This document shows, piece after piece, positions 1 through 8,540 of a DNA stretch of 64,000 nt. The notes under the pieces are model-generated. The model was given only the letters and a program-made list of their open reading frames with translations. It had not been told where the DNA came from and searched no databases. Where the stretch lies: positions 62,001 through 126,000 of the forward strand of contig SMDE01000010.1 of NCBI GenBank assembly GCA_004346725.1. The letters are read 5' to 3'. The DNA is from Phytobacter diazotrophicus. Its GTDB lineage: Bacteria; Pseudomonadota; Gammaproteobacteria; Enterobacterales; Enterobacteriaceae. Position 1 is the first letter of the stretch. Each line of letters begins with the position of its first letter. The translations under genes and the position numbers were made by a program.

Positions 1-315
1 ACGTACACTGAAAAAGATCGCACTGAGGATGGCGTCTATAACAAAGGCCAGTACTACGGTATCACTGCAGGTCCGGCTTACCGTCTGAACGACTGGGCAA
101 GCATCTACGGTGTTGTAGGTGTTGGCTACGGCAAATTCCAGCAGACCGTTGACACTGCTAAAACTTCCGATACCAGCGACTACGGCTTCTCCTACGGCGC
201 GGGTCTGCAGTTTAACCCGATGGAAAACGTTGCACTGGACTTCTCCTACGAGCAGTCTCGCATTCGTAGCGTTGACGTAGGCACCTGGATCGCAGGCGTC
301 GGCTACCGTTTCTAA
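1..315 (+). CDS. ompX: Outer membrane protein X, C-terminal part (5' end outside window)
   Basis: The reading frame is open from base 1 and gives the last 104 residues of a small beta-barrel; the family protein in E. coli is about 171 residues, so roughly 40% is missing at the left edge. Alternating aromatic/polar strands are visible (YYGITAGPAYRLND, YGVVGVGYGKF, ALDFSYEQSRIRSVDVGTW) and the chain ends in GVGYRF, with the terminal Phe required for BAM-mediated insertion. OmpX is an eight-stranded outer-membrane barrel of the Ail/Lom family. A strong intrinsic terminator follows directly. The neighbour opgE on the opposite strand matches the E. coli order. Confidence 0.95.
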   Translation, partial: TYTEKDRTEDGVYNKGQYYGITAGPAYRLNDWASIYGVVGVGYGKFQQTVDTAKTSDTSDYGFSYGAGLQFNPMENVALDFSYEQSRIRSVDVGTWIAGVGYRF

Positions 316-330
316 TTCGGCTGGCAATAA

Positions 331-360
331 AAAATCCGCCTCAAGGGGCGGATTTTTTTT
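331..360 (+). terminator. Intrinsic terminator of ompX
   Basis: A 10-bp stem (AAAATCCGCC at 331-340 with its exact complement at 347-356) closes a 6-nt loop and is followed by a T run. It lies 15 bases after the ompX stop. The A-rich left side means it may also work for the converging opgE transcript. Confidence 0.9.
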
Positions 361-381
361 GCCTGCTATTCAGAAATTCGC

Positions 382-1965
382 TTAGCGGTGCGTATCGAAA
401 ACATCGGTCGCCAGGCGGTCGTAGTCAATTTTCTGTAACTTAAAGTTGGTAATGTAGACTGGCCCGGCTTTTTGCTCGGACATGAACGGGTAAGAATTTT
501 TAATCTCTTGTGTGGTAATCCCCGTCCACTGCGAGAAGAAGCTCAGGAAATCGTTCGCAGAACGGCGCGCTTTAATCACCCGATGCTTTGTGTCATCGCT
601 CGACAGCACCATAAACGGCACCTGGAAGTTTTGTTTAAACAGGTCGTCATGCGCCAGATATTGCACATCCGTCCCACGCTCTCTGAATGTCAGCCCATGG
701 TCAGAGAAGTAGACCATTGAGAAACTGTCATTCGTGGCGACCAGTTGGGAGTAGAGTTTACCCAGCAGTTCATCCGTTGCGGTGATGGAATAGAGATAGC
801 AAGAGGTCTCTTTTGACTGGACGAACTCGCTGTATTTACCGCCGGAGCGCTCGCAGGTTGAAGGGTGTGAGCCCATCAGATGCAGCACAATTAACTGCGG
901 CTGGTTGCGTTTGGTGGCCAGTACCTGATTAGTCAGCTTAAGCAGATCGTCATCACGGGTGTTTTTATCCGCTTCGAAATCACCGCTTTTCAGGAACTGC
1001 ACTTCATCCGCGCGTTTCGCGATACTGGCAATGGCGGTGTCGTACTCGCCAATTTGCCCCTGATTGGAGAACCACCAGGTCTGGAAGCCCGCACGGTTTG
1101 CGAGGGTGACAAAGTTATCCTGATACTGCGGCTTATCATCGACCACACGGTTGAGCGTCAGGCCCAGCGATTTCTGTGTCGAGCCGCTGGCAGAGATGTA
1201 ATCCATAAAGAATGTGCCATTGGCCTGGCTTTCGAACGGCGTGTTGTTCCAGTGGCCGCCAAAGGCGCCCGCCGCGTCACGGCGTACACTCTCGCCAATC
1301 ACCACCACATAGGTGTGATACTTCGGTTTGACGCCAAGGACGGTCCAGGTGTCCTTCATGCTGGCGAGCTGCGCCATGTTTTCCTGCTCTTTCACCACTT
1401 CGTAGTTGTTCACTGCCACATCGCGCACGAAGCGCAGCACCGGAACGCCGGTATCAATGAGCCTGAACTCAAAGCCGCGAAAGTGGTTTTGTACCGGGCC
1501 AATAAAATAGGAGGCAACGCAAAATACCACGCCGAGCGTATCCCATTTCAGCCACGGGGTTGACGGCTGCGTTACCCGGCGACGCATTGACACAATACCC
1601 ATCGCAAAGATAAATGCGCCGATAGCGTAGTGGTGCCACGGGAAAATAGTCAGAATTTCCGTCGACTCTTCCATATTGGTCGAGTGCAGGGCCAGCAGGG
1701 TATTAAAGTTCGGTGCGCCATAGGCCTGGCCAAACGGGAAATAGCTGGCGGCGACAAGCGAGGTAATACCGATGACAATTTTTTGCGCCCGGGGCGCATG
1801 CCGCCACAGTACGCATAGAGCACAGGTAAAGACCACGGCGTACAGGACACTAAATTCATAACCAAGAGCAAAATTAATCAACATTGACTGGAGAAAGTAG
1901 AAACCTGTCCACGGATTGATCGTCTGGCTGCGGAAGGCAACGGATTCTTTAAGGATTATGCTCAT
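382..1965 (-). CDS. opgE: Phosphoethanolamine transferase OpgE (YbiP)
   Basis: The 527-residue product has the same length as E. coli OpgE/YbiP, which adds phosphoethanolamine to osmoregulated periplasmic glucans. The N-terminal part carries membrane segments (about residues 25-55, 62-80, 110-128 and 142-160). A periplasmic sulfatase-type (alkaline-phosphatase fold) domain starts near residue 215 with a VVVIGESVRRD block (metal ligand Glu at about 225), followed by NNTPF. The likely nucleophile lies in GSTQKS (261-266), in the position of the catalytic Thr of EptA-type enzymes, and a SDHG metal-binding motif follows near residue 420. It is convergent with ompX. The substrate is inferred from family identity. 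Confidence 0.9.
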   Translation of the reverse strand: MSIILKESVAFRSQTINPWTGFYFLQSMLINFALGYEFSVLYAVVFTCALCVLWRHAPRAQKIVIGITSLVAASYFPFGQAYGAPNFNTLLALHSTNMEESTEILTIFPWHHYAIGAFIFAMGIVSMRRRVTQPSTPWLKWDTLGVVFCVASYFIGPVQNHFRGFEFRLIDTGVPVLRFVRDVAVNNYEVVKEQENMAQLASMKDTWTVLGVKPKYHTYVVVIGESVRRDAAGAFGGHWNNTPFESQANGTFFMDYISASGSTQKSLGLTLNRVVDDKPQYQDNFVTLANRAGFQTWWFSNQGQIGEYDTAIASIAKRADEVQFLKSGDFEADKNTRDDDLLKLTNQVLATKRNQPQLIVLHLMGSHPSTCERSGGKYSEFVQSKETSCYLYSITATDELLGKLYSQLVATNDSFSMVYFSDHGLTFRERGTDVQYLAHDDLFKQNFQVPFMVLSSDDTKHRVIKARRSANDFLSFFSQWTGITTQEIKNSYPFMSEQKAGPVYITNFKLQKIDYDRLATDVFDTHR

Positions 1966-2210
1966 AGATTACTTCACGAAAACGCCATGTGCTCACCCTG
2001 GCGAAAGGGTCAAAACCTGCCGGACAGTGCGTGGAGAGGGGAAGAGGTCCGCTTCTGCGAGCCGCAATTTGTGCAGGGCTGCGCAAAGATAAAGTTAGCC
2101 GTGCTGAAGGTCAACACCTGCTACCGTGTCGTTTTGGGAGGGCGGTTGCAAATCAAACAAATAAGTGAAAATTATGTGCGGGCAATCCGATGATAACGGG
2201 AGAATGTGAC

Positions 2211-2241
2211 GGAAAAATGAAGCGGCGTACCGCGACGCCGC
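2211..2241 (-). terminator. Intrinsic terminator of mntS
   Basis: On the minus strand, directly after the mntS stop codon, a 7-bp GC stem (2222-2228 with 2235-2241) is followed by the U-rich tail TTCATTTTT. Confidence 0.7.
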
Positions 2242-2242
2242 A

Positions 2243-2371
2243 TTAATGAGAAGTTTTATCGTCTTTCTGTGGCTTGCCGTTAAACATATCACACAGCATG
2301 TTCAGCAGCAGCAGACGAACCTTAAACGGGGAGTGAGTAAACACGCTCATGCACCTCTGAAATTCGTTCAT
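2243..2371 (-). CDS. mntS: Small manganese protein MntS, 42 aa
   Basis: A 42-codon frame begins MNEFQRCMSVF and ends KDDKTSH. Length, start and internal pattern (HSPFKVRLLLLNMLCDM) match E. coli MntS (MNEFKRCMRVF...), the short protein encoded in what was first described as the RybA small RNA. MntS raises the intracellular manganese pool under scarcity, reportedly by blocking the MntP exporter. A strong Shine-Dalgarno (AAGGAGGT) lies 4 bases before the ATG. An MntR-type palindrome lies 66-83 bases upstream, in keeping with repression by MntR/Mn. It is divergent from mntR. Confidence 0.93.
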   Translation of the reverse strand: MNEFQRCMSVFTHSPFKVRLLLLNMLCDMFNGKPQKDDKTSH

Positions 2372-2436
2372 ATTGACCTCCTTACTGACTTGTTCGCTCC
2401 CGACCATCCATGCCCGGTTGAACGTATTACATACAG

Positions 2437-2454
2437 ATATAGCACAGGCTATAT
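2437..2454. promoter_or_regulatory. MntR box between mntS and mntR
   Basis: ATATAGC-ACAG-GCTATAT is a perfect 7-bp inverted repeat with a 4-bp spacer. It resembles the TAGC-N4-GCTA core of enterobacterial MntR operators. It lies 66 bp upstream of mntS and 110 bp upstream of mntR, where it can control the mntS promoter. Confidence 0.8.
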
Positions 2455-2563
2455 TTTATAGCTATGGCTAAGACGTTAATTTTTTGTGCTGGTTCACCTA
2501 TGGTTTACAATGTGCCTTCTCTTATATGATGCGGGTATCGCGTCACCCCCCAGAGGAAGCACA

Positions 2564-3034
2564 ATGAACCGTCGCGCAGGTAAGCAAACAATAAAAAAAG
2601 TGACGCTGGTAAATGTTGAAGAGCACGTGGAAGGCTTTCGTCAGGTGCGCGAAGCGCATCGCCGCGAGCTGATCGACGATTATGTTGAATTGATTTCAGA
2701 TTTAATCCGCGAAGTGGGCGAAGCTCGCCAGGTGGATATGGCCGCGCGGCTGGGTGTCTCTCAGCCAACGGTAGCAAAAATGTTAAAACGTCTGGCGACG
2801 GTAGGGCTGATTGAGCAAATTCCCTGGCGCGGGGTATTTCTGACGCCGGAAGGGGAAAGACTCGCCCAGGCCAGCCGCGAACGCCATCAAATTGTTGAAA
2901 GCTTTTTACTGGTGCTCGGTGTGAGCCCGGAGATTGCACGCCGTGACGCGGAAGGAATGGAACACCACGTCAGTGAAGAAACGCTTGAGCGTTTTCGTCT
3001 GTTCACTTTGCAACAAGGGTTGCCGTCTGAATGA
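2564..3034 (+). CDS. mntR: Manganese-responsive regulator MntR
   Basis: DtxR/MntR-family dimeric DNA-binding protein of 156 residues (E. coli 155). The start is the ATG at 2564, behind AGAGGAAG; an in-frame upstream ATG at 2486 would add 26 residues absent from the family. A winged helix occupies about residues 35-95, including the recognition segment [19 protein letters not shown]. The C-terminal metal/dimerisation region contains E and H ligands ([15 protein letters not shown]). It overlaps ybiR by 4 bp (ATGA), so the two are co-translated. It would act on the palindrome at 2437-2454. Confidence 0.95.
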   Translation: MNRRAGKQTIKKVTLVNVEEHVEGFRQVREAHRRELIDDYVELISDLIREVGEARQVDMAARLGVSQPTVAKMLKRLATVGLIEQIPWRGVFLTPEGERLAQASRERHQIVESFLLVLGVSPEIARRDAEGMEHHVSEETLERFRLFTLQQGLPSE

Positions 3035-4140
3035 ACCTTCCATTCTTTCGCGCGTTACTGCGCGATCGCTTTTTGCACCTCCTGCTGGTTATTGGTCTGG
3101 GTCTCTGCTTTGCCGTTCCTTTTGCGCCTGCCACCTGGCCCGGTGCCATTGACTGGCACACCATTATTACCCTCAGCGGTTTGATGCTGCTGACGAAAGG
3201 TGTGGAACTGAGCGGCTATTTTGATGTGCTGGGGCGTCGTATGGTGCGGCGTTTTCGTACCGAGCGGCAACTGGCCATGTTTATGGTCCTGGCGGCGGCA
3301 CTCCTTTCCACTTTCCTGACCAATGACGTGGCGCTGTTTATCGTGGTGCCGCTTACCATCACCTTAAAAAAACTGTGCGAAATCCCGGTCAATCGGTTGA
3401 TCATTTTTGAGGCACTGGCGGTAAACGCGGGTTCGTTGTTAACCCCCATTGGCAACCCGCAAAATATCCTGATTTGGGGACGTTCCGGGATGTCATTCCC
3501 GGCCTTTATCTGGCAGATGACACCCCTGGCGCTGGCGATGATGGTGACGCTGCTGGTGCTGTGCTGGTTCTGTTTTTCCAGTAAGACGCTTAATTACCAT
3601 AGCGGCGTTAAAAACCCGGACTGGAAACCCAGGCTGGTCTGGAGTTGCCTGGGCTTTTACCTGGTCTTTATTACGGCGCTGGAGCTAAAGCAGGAGCTGT
3701 GGGGACTGGTGGTGGTGGGCGTGGGCTTCTTATTGCTCGCAAGACGCGTTGTGTTAAGCGTGGACTGGACGTTGCTGCTGGTATTTATCGCCATGTTTAT
3801 CGACGTGCATTTACTGATCCAGTTGCCCGCATTGCACCATTTGCTCGCCAGTACCAGCCAGCTTTCGCCGTCCGGTCTGTGGCTGACGGCGATTGGTCTG
3901 TCGCAGTTTATCAGTAATGTGCCCGCGACCATTTTACTGCTCAATTATGTGCCGCCAGACACTCTGCTGGCCTGGGCGGTCAATGTCGGTGGATTTGGCC
4001 TGTTGCCCGGCTCGCTGGCGAATCTGATTGCGCTGCGTATGGCGAATGACCGTCGCATCTGGTGGCGCTTCCACGTTTATTCCCTTCCCATGCTGCTGTG
4101 GGCCGCGCTGGTTGGCTACGGACTATTCCTGGTCAGATAG
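3031..4140 (+). CDS. ybiR: Putative ion transporter YbiR (IT superfamily)
   Basis: A 369-residue polytopic membrane protein with about ten hydrophobic segments. It has the family signatures [14 protein letters not shown] (about residues 92-105) and GNPQNILIW (about 139-147), the Asn-rich re-entrant motifs shared by ArsB/NhaD/citrate-type anion carriers. Its start overlaps the mntR stop by 4 bp, as in E. coli, which makes a link to metal or anion homeostasis plausible. No substrate is established. Confidence 0.85.
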   Translation: MNLPFFRALLRDRFLHLLLVIGLGLCFAVPFAPATWPGAIDWHTIITLSGLMLLTKGVELSGYFDVLGRRMVRRFRTERQLAMFMVLAAALLSTFLTNDVALFIVVPLTITLKKLCEIPVNRLIIFEALAVNAGSLLTPIGNPQNILIWGRSGMSFPAFIWQMTPLALAMMVTLLVLCWFCFSSKTLNYHSGVKNPDWKPRLVWSCLGFYLVFITALELKQELWGLVVVGVGFLLLARRVVLSVDWTLLLVFIAMFIDVHLLIQLPALHHLLASTSQLSPSGLWLTAIGLSQFISNVPATILLLNYVPPDTLLAWAVNVGGFGLLPGSLANLIALRMANDRRIWWRFHVYSLPMLLWAALVGYGLFLVR

Positions 4141-4190
4141 TGCTGATTTGTCAGTTTATCCTGGCAAATGTATAGCTACCGCCTAAGTTT

Positions 4191-4221
4191 AGTGAACGGC
4201 GTAACTGTGACGCCGTTCACT
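4191..4221. promoter_or_regulatory. Perfect 12-bp inverted repeat before the efflux operon
   Basis: AGTGAACGGCGT (4191-4202) is repeated exactly in inverse at 4210-4221 with a 7-nt spacer, ending 19 bp before the adaptor start codon. There is no T tract, so it is a poor terminator for ybiR. It could be an operator for an unlinked repressor or an mRNA hairpin next to the ribosome-binding site. Confidence 0.6.
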
Positions 4222-4240
4222 GACAGGACTGTTGCGTACT

Positions 4241-5344
4241 ATGGCAGAACATTCAACCGCCCCTGAGAACGGGCAGGAAACTCAAACAGAAGAGACGCAA
4301 AACCGCAAACGCCCCGGTAAAAAACCCCTCATTATCCTCGGCATTGTGGTGATTGTGATGGTTGTCGTCGCGCTGGTGTGGTGGTTACTGACCCGCAATG
4401 AAGAGACGACAGACGATGCGTTCACCGACGGCGATGCGGTCACCATTGCGCCGAAGGTGGCGGGCTACGTCACTGAACTGCGAGTCAAAGATAACCAGCA
4501 GGTGAAAAAGGGCGATCTGCTGGTGGTGATTGATCCCCGTGACGCCACGGCGCAGCGCGATCAGGCGCAGGCGCAACTTGGGCTGGCAACGGCGCAGCTC
4601 CACCAGGCGCAGGCACAACTGGATTTGTCAAAAGTGCAGTACCCGGCCCAGCGCGACGAAGCGCGGGCGCAGGTGTTGAAGGCACAGGCGGATTTAGCTA
4701 ACGCGCAGGCTGCCTATAAACGCCAGCGCGGTGTCGATCCTCGCGCCACGACACAACAAAATATCGACAGCGCCAATGCGCAGTTACGCAGCGCGCAGGC
4801 ACAACTGGCGAGCGCGCAGGCGCAACTGGAAGTGGCGGATCAGGTGCAGTTGCAGATTCGCCAGCAGGAGACCAATGTCGAGGCCCGTCAGCGTCAGGTG
4901 GATCAGGCGAAAGCACAGCTTGAAACCGCCGAGCTGAATCTCTCCTGGACTGAGGTCCGTGCGCCGTTCGACGGGTTTGTCACCAAACGTAATGTACAAA
5001 CCGGCACTCTGGTGCAGGCGGGTACGGCGCTGTTTTCGCTGGTCTCACCGCAAATCTGGGTGACGGCGAATTTCAAAGAATCGCAGCTTGAACGCATGCG
5101 TCCGGGCAATAAAGTGACGGTGAAGGTCGATGCCTGGCCGGATCTGGAGCTGGAAGGGCACGTTGACAGTATTCAGCAGGGGAGCGGCTCGAAGTTCTCT
5201 GCTTTCCCGTCCGAGAACGCTACCGGTAACTTTGTCAAAATCGTCCAGCGCGTACCGGTGAAAATCGTCATTGATAAAGGGCTGGATACGAACCGTCCGC
5301 TGCCGCTGGGACTGTCAGTTGAACCGAAGGTAACCGTGGAATGA
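4241..5344 (+). CDS. HlyD/EmrA-type periplasmic adaptor of efflux pump
   Basis: Membrane-fusion protein of 367 residues linking an inner-membrane exporter to an outer-membrane channel. After a charged cytoplasmic tail there is one membrane anchor (about residues 29-50). A beta-sandwich/lipoyl half follows (DDAFTDGDAVTIAPKVAGYV). A long Ala/Gln-rich alpha hairpin (about 100-235, repeated AQAQL units) comes next, then the second lipoyl half (TEVRAPFDGFVTKRN). I chose ATG 4241 over an in-frame TTG at 4232. The gene overlaps the permease by 4 bp (ATGA). EmrA and AaeA are the nearest well-known relatives; the drug range cannot be read from sequence. Confidence 0.9.
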   Translation: MAEHSTAPENGQETQTEETQNRKRPGKKPLIILGIVVIVMVVVALVWWLLTRNEETTDDAFTDGDAVTIAPKVAGYVTELRVKDNQQVKKGDLLVVIDPRDATAQRDQAQAQLGLATAQLHQAQAQLDLSKVQYPAQRDEARAQVLKAQADLANAQAAYKRQRGVDPRATTQQNIDSANAQLRSAQAQLASAQAQLEVADQVQLQIRQQETNVEARQRQVDQAKAQLETAELNLSWTEVRAPFDGFVTKRNVQTGTLVQAGTALFSLVSPQIWVTANFKESQLERMRPGNKVTVKVDAWPDLELEGHVDSIQQGSGSKFSAFPSENATGNFVKIVQRVPVKIVIDKGLDTNRPLPLGLSVEPKVTVE

Positions 5345-6912
5345 CTGACGTTAGCCATGAAAACTGGCGACCGGCCAGTAATCCATGGGCCGTCGCCTGG
5401 GTGGTGACGCTGGCGGTCTTTATGGAGATCCTCGATACCACCATCGTTAACGTCGCACTGCCGCATGTTGCCGGTTCGCTTTCCGCCAGTTACGACGAAT
5501 CCACCTGGGTACTGACCAGTTATCTGGTGGCCAATGGTATCGTGCTGCCCATTTCGGCGTTTCTCAGCCGCGTGTTCGGTCGCAAGCAGTTTTTCCTGAT
5601 TTGCATCGTGATGTTCACGATTTGCTCCTTCTTGTGCGGTATCGCGACGGAACTGTGGCAAATCATTCTTTTTCGCGTGCTGCAGGGCTTTTTTGGCGGC
5701 GGCTTGCAGCCAACGCAACAGTCGGTGCTGCTGGATTACTTCAAGCCTGAGGATCGCGGCAAAGCGTTTGGCCTCTCTTCGATTGCCATCATTGTTGCCC
5801 CCGTAATGGGGCCAACATTGGGCGGCTGGATCACCGATAACTATTCCTGGCGCTGGGTCTTTTTTATCAATATCCCGGTCGGTATCGTCACGGTACTCGC
5901 GATTTATCAGCTACTGGAAGACCCGCCGTGGGAGCGTAAATCGGACAAAAAATTGACCATCGACTGGCCGGGGATCGGCCTTATCGCCCTCGGACTCGGT
6001 TGCCTGCAGGTGATGCTGGACCGTGGGGAAGATGAAGACTGGTTCGCCTCTGATTTTACCCGCATTTTTGCCGTACTGACGGCAGTCGGCATTGTCGGCG
6101 CGATTTACTGGCTGCTATATGCCAAAAAGCCGGTGGTGGATTTGCGCTGTATGGCCGATAAAAACTTTGCTGTCTCCAGTCTGCTGATGGCGGGTATGGC
6201 GATGATCCTCTATGGCAGCTCCGTGGTGATCCCACAACTGGCGCAGCAGGATCTGGGCTACACCGCTACCTGGTCCGGGCTGGTACTGTCACCGGGCGCG
6301 GTACTTATTGTGCTGACTATCCCGCTGGTGCTCAAACTGATGCTCATCGTGCAAACGCGCTGGATTATCGGCTTTGGCTTTTTCTGCCTCGCGGCCTCGT
6401 TCTGGTGGTCGCGTACGCTGACGCCGGATATCGATTTTGAAACCCTGATGCTGTTTCGCAGCGCGCAGTCGATAGGCCTGGGCTTCCTGTTTGTACCGCT
6501 GACCACCATTGCTTTTATTACCATTCCTCGCCAGCTTAATGCCGATGCGGCCGCGCTGTTCACGATGTTCCGCAATGTCGCGGGATCGGTGGGCATTTCG
6601 CTTTCCACGGCGGCGATAACCGAACGGTCGCAGGCGCACAGTGCGCATCTGGCCTATAACATGTCGCCGCTTAATGAACAATTCCAACTGGCGGTGCGCG
6701 AATCAGCGCAGGCGATCCGCAATTTCACTGCACTGGTGGGTGACCCGATGAATACAGCGATGGGGCAGATGTATAAAACGATGATCGCGCAGTCGCGTTT
6801 TCTGGCCTATATCGACGTGTTCACACTACTCAGTATTGTCGCACTGTTATTGATTCCTTTTTGTTTACTGCTATCGCCGATTAAGAGCGAAGGCAGCGCA
6901 GGAGCACATTAA
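5341..6912 (+). CDS. DHA2-family (EmrB-type) multidrug exporter
   Basis: A 523-residue proton-driven MFS exporter with about 14 transmembrane segments. Diagnostic blocks are LDTTIVNVALPHVAGSL in TM1 (DHA2 motif D1), the TM2-TM3 loop RVFGRKQFF (motif A), and the antiporter motif C region around APVMGPTLGGW. It overlaps the adaptor gene upstream and is followed one base later by the outer-membrane component. Together the three genes encode a full EmrAB-TolC-like pump with its own channel. Confidence 0.92.
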   Translation: MTDVSHENWRPASNPWAVAWVVTLAVFMEILDTTIVNVALPHVAGSLSASYDESTWVLTSYLVANGIVLPISAFLSRVFGRKQFFLICIVMFTICSFLCGIATELWQIILFRVLQGFFGGGLQPTQQSVLLDYFKPEDRGKAFGLSSIAIIVAPVMGPTLGGWITDNYSWRWVFFINIPVGIVTVLAIYQLLEDPPWERKSDKKLTIDWPGIGLIALGLGCLQVMLDRGEDEDWFASDFTRIFAVLTAVGIVGAIYWLLYAKKPVVDLRCMADKNFAVSSLLMAGMAMILYGSSVVIPQLAQQDLGYTATWSGLVLSPGAVLIVLTIPLVLKLMLIVQTRWIIGFGFFCLAASFWWSRTLTPDIDFETLMLFRSAQSIGLGFLFVPLTTIAFITIPRQLNADAAALFTMFRNVAGSVGISLSTAAITERSQAHSAHLAYNMSPLNEQFQLAVRESAQAIRNFTALVGDPMNTAMGQMYKTMIAQSRFLAYIDVFTLLSIVALLLIPFCLLLSPIKSEGSAGAH

Positions 6913-6913
6913 T

Positions 6914-8437
6914 ATGTCCAGGCGTGGTGTTTCACTGACATTTCTTTCTCTTTGGCTGGCAGGCTGTAGCGTGGGTCCGGATTACCAGCAGCCGTCGCCG
7001 CAAACCCCAACGCACTGGAACGATCCGGGCGATAAAACCGTGGCCTCGCAGACCGTGTCGCAGGCGGTTAACCCGCGCTGGTGGACCACTTTTCAGTCAC
7101 CGCAACTTAATAGCCTGATTGAGCGTGCTATCGCCGGGAATCTCTCGTTGCAACAAACGGTGCTACGTATCGCAGGGGCGCGTGAACAGATTAATCAGGC
7201 TGGCGGCGCATTTTTACCGGCGGTCAACGGCAGCGTCAAAGCCACGCGCCAGCAACTGGGGCTGGAAGGGGAGCTGAAATCCCACGATGTTTACGGCCAA
7301 CTGGACAATGTTGACCCGCAAATCGCCGGGGCGCTGGGGGCATTAACGCAGCCGGTGAACCTCTATCAGGGCAGTTTCGACGCGCAGTGGGAGTTGGATC
7401 TGTGGGGTAAAGTACGCCGTCAGGTTGAAGGGGCGCAGGCGCAGCAGCAGCAGGCGATTGAGCAGCGTAACGATGCGCTGGTGTCGCTGGAGGCGGAAGT
7501 AGCGCGTGCGTGGCTGCAACTGCGCGGCGCGCAAAGCGTTATCTCCACTTTGCAGACGCAAATCGAGACGGCGCAGCAAACCTATACCCTGACGGATAAC
7601 CGCCAGCGTAGTGGGTTGTCGCCGCAAATGGACGTTGAAAATGCCCGGGCCCAGGTGGGTAGCCTGGAAGCGCAACTACCGCAGTATCAGGCCCAGGAGC
7701 GTCAGGCCATGAATGCGCTGGCGATTTTGCTCGGCAAACCGCCAGGTGCGCTGGATAGCGAACTCAGGAATGTGCAGCCATTGCCGAAGCTGCCTGCGCT
7801 GGTCTCAACCGGCATTCCGTCGACGCTTGCCCGCAGACGCCCGGATATTCGTGAGGCAGAGGCGTCATTACACGCCGCGACGGCGCAAATTGGCGTCTCT
7901 GTCGCGCAGCTTTTCCCGAGCCTGACGCTGAGCGGGCAGTTTGGCTTGCGTAACAGTGAGACCGACTGGCTCACCGACTGGAGCAGCCACTTCTACAGTT
8001 TCGGCCCGCAGATTTCTATCCCTATCTTTCAGGGTGGGCGGCTGGTCTCCAGCGTGAAACTGGCCCGCGCGCAGCAGGGGGCGGCGGTGCTCAATTACCG
8101 CCAGACGGTGCTGGAAGCGCTGGGGGATGTGGAAAATGCGCTGGTTAGCTATCGCGCCGATCAGCAGCGCGAGGCCGGGCTCGATAAAACCCTTGATGCG
8201 CTGCATAACGCCTTTACGCTGGCCAGCGACAGTTATCGGCAAGGTATTGCCAGCTTTATCGATGTGCTTGATGCCCAACGTCAACTGGCGCAGGCGGAGC
8301 AGCAACGTGCGCAGGCGCGGGTGCAGAGCAGTCTGGATTTAGTGGCGCTGTATAAAGCGCTTGGCGGCGGCTGGGAGCCTTATCAGCAGGTGCGTTTGCC
8401 GGAATATTCTGTCTTTGGCGATGCCCCGCGCGGATAA
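6914..8437 (+). CDS. NodT-family outer-membrane efflux lipoprotein
   Basis: A 507-residue TolC-type channel subunit. The signal peptide ends in a lipobox, LAGC, with the lipidated Cys at residue 18, followed by SVGPDYQQP as is typical of the OprM/NodT group. Two OEP repeats follow with long coiled-coil stretches (GAQAQQQQAIEQRNDALVS and the QRQLAQAEQQRAQARVQ region). The gene starts one base after the permease stop with GGAG upstream. It completes the tripartite pump. No regulator gene lies beside the operon. Confidence 0.92.
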   Translation: MSRRGVSLTFLSLWLAGCSVGPDYQQPSPQTPTHWNDPGDKTVASQTVSQAVNPRWWTTFQSPQLNSLIERAIAGNLSLQQTVLRIAGAREQINQAGGAFLPAVNGSVKATRQQLGLEGELKSHDVYGQLDNVDPQIAGALGALTQPVNLYQGSFDAQWELDLWGKVRRQVEGAQAQQQQAIEQRNDALVSLEAEVARAWLQLRGAQSVISTLQTQIETAQQTYTLTDNRQRSGLSPQMDVENARAQVGSLEAQLPQYQAQERQAMNALAILLGKPPGALDSELRNVQPLPKLPALVSTGIPSTLARRRPDIREAEASLHAATAQIGVSVAQLFPSLTLSGQFGLRNSETDWLTDWSSHFYSFGPQISIPIFQGGRLVSSVKLARAQQGAAVLNYRQTVLEALGDVENALVSYRADQQREAGLDKTLDALHNAFTLASDSYRQGIASFIDVLDAQRQLAQAEQQRAQARVQSSLDLVALYKALGGGWEPYQQVRLPEYSVFGDAPRG

Positions 8438-8540
8438 GGTTTGGAGGATTGGGCAAGAAACAGACAGGATCGCCACATTCCACAGCACGCCGTATTGCGT
8501 ATAACTATCTGCGTCAACCAACAGTGTGAGGAGACGCCAA

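Noticed and set aside
1966-2210. Additional gene between opgE and mntS
   Set aside because: Short open frames only, with no ribosome site or conserved sequence; about 245 bp that appear to hold just the opgE promoter.
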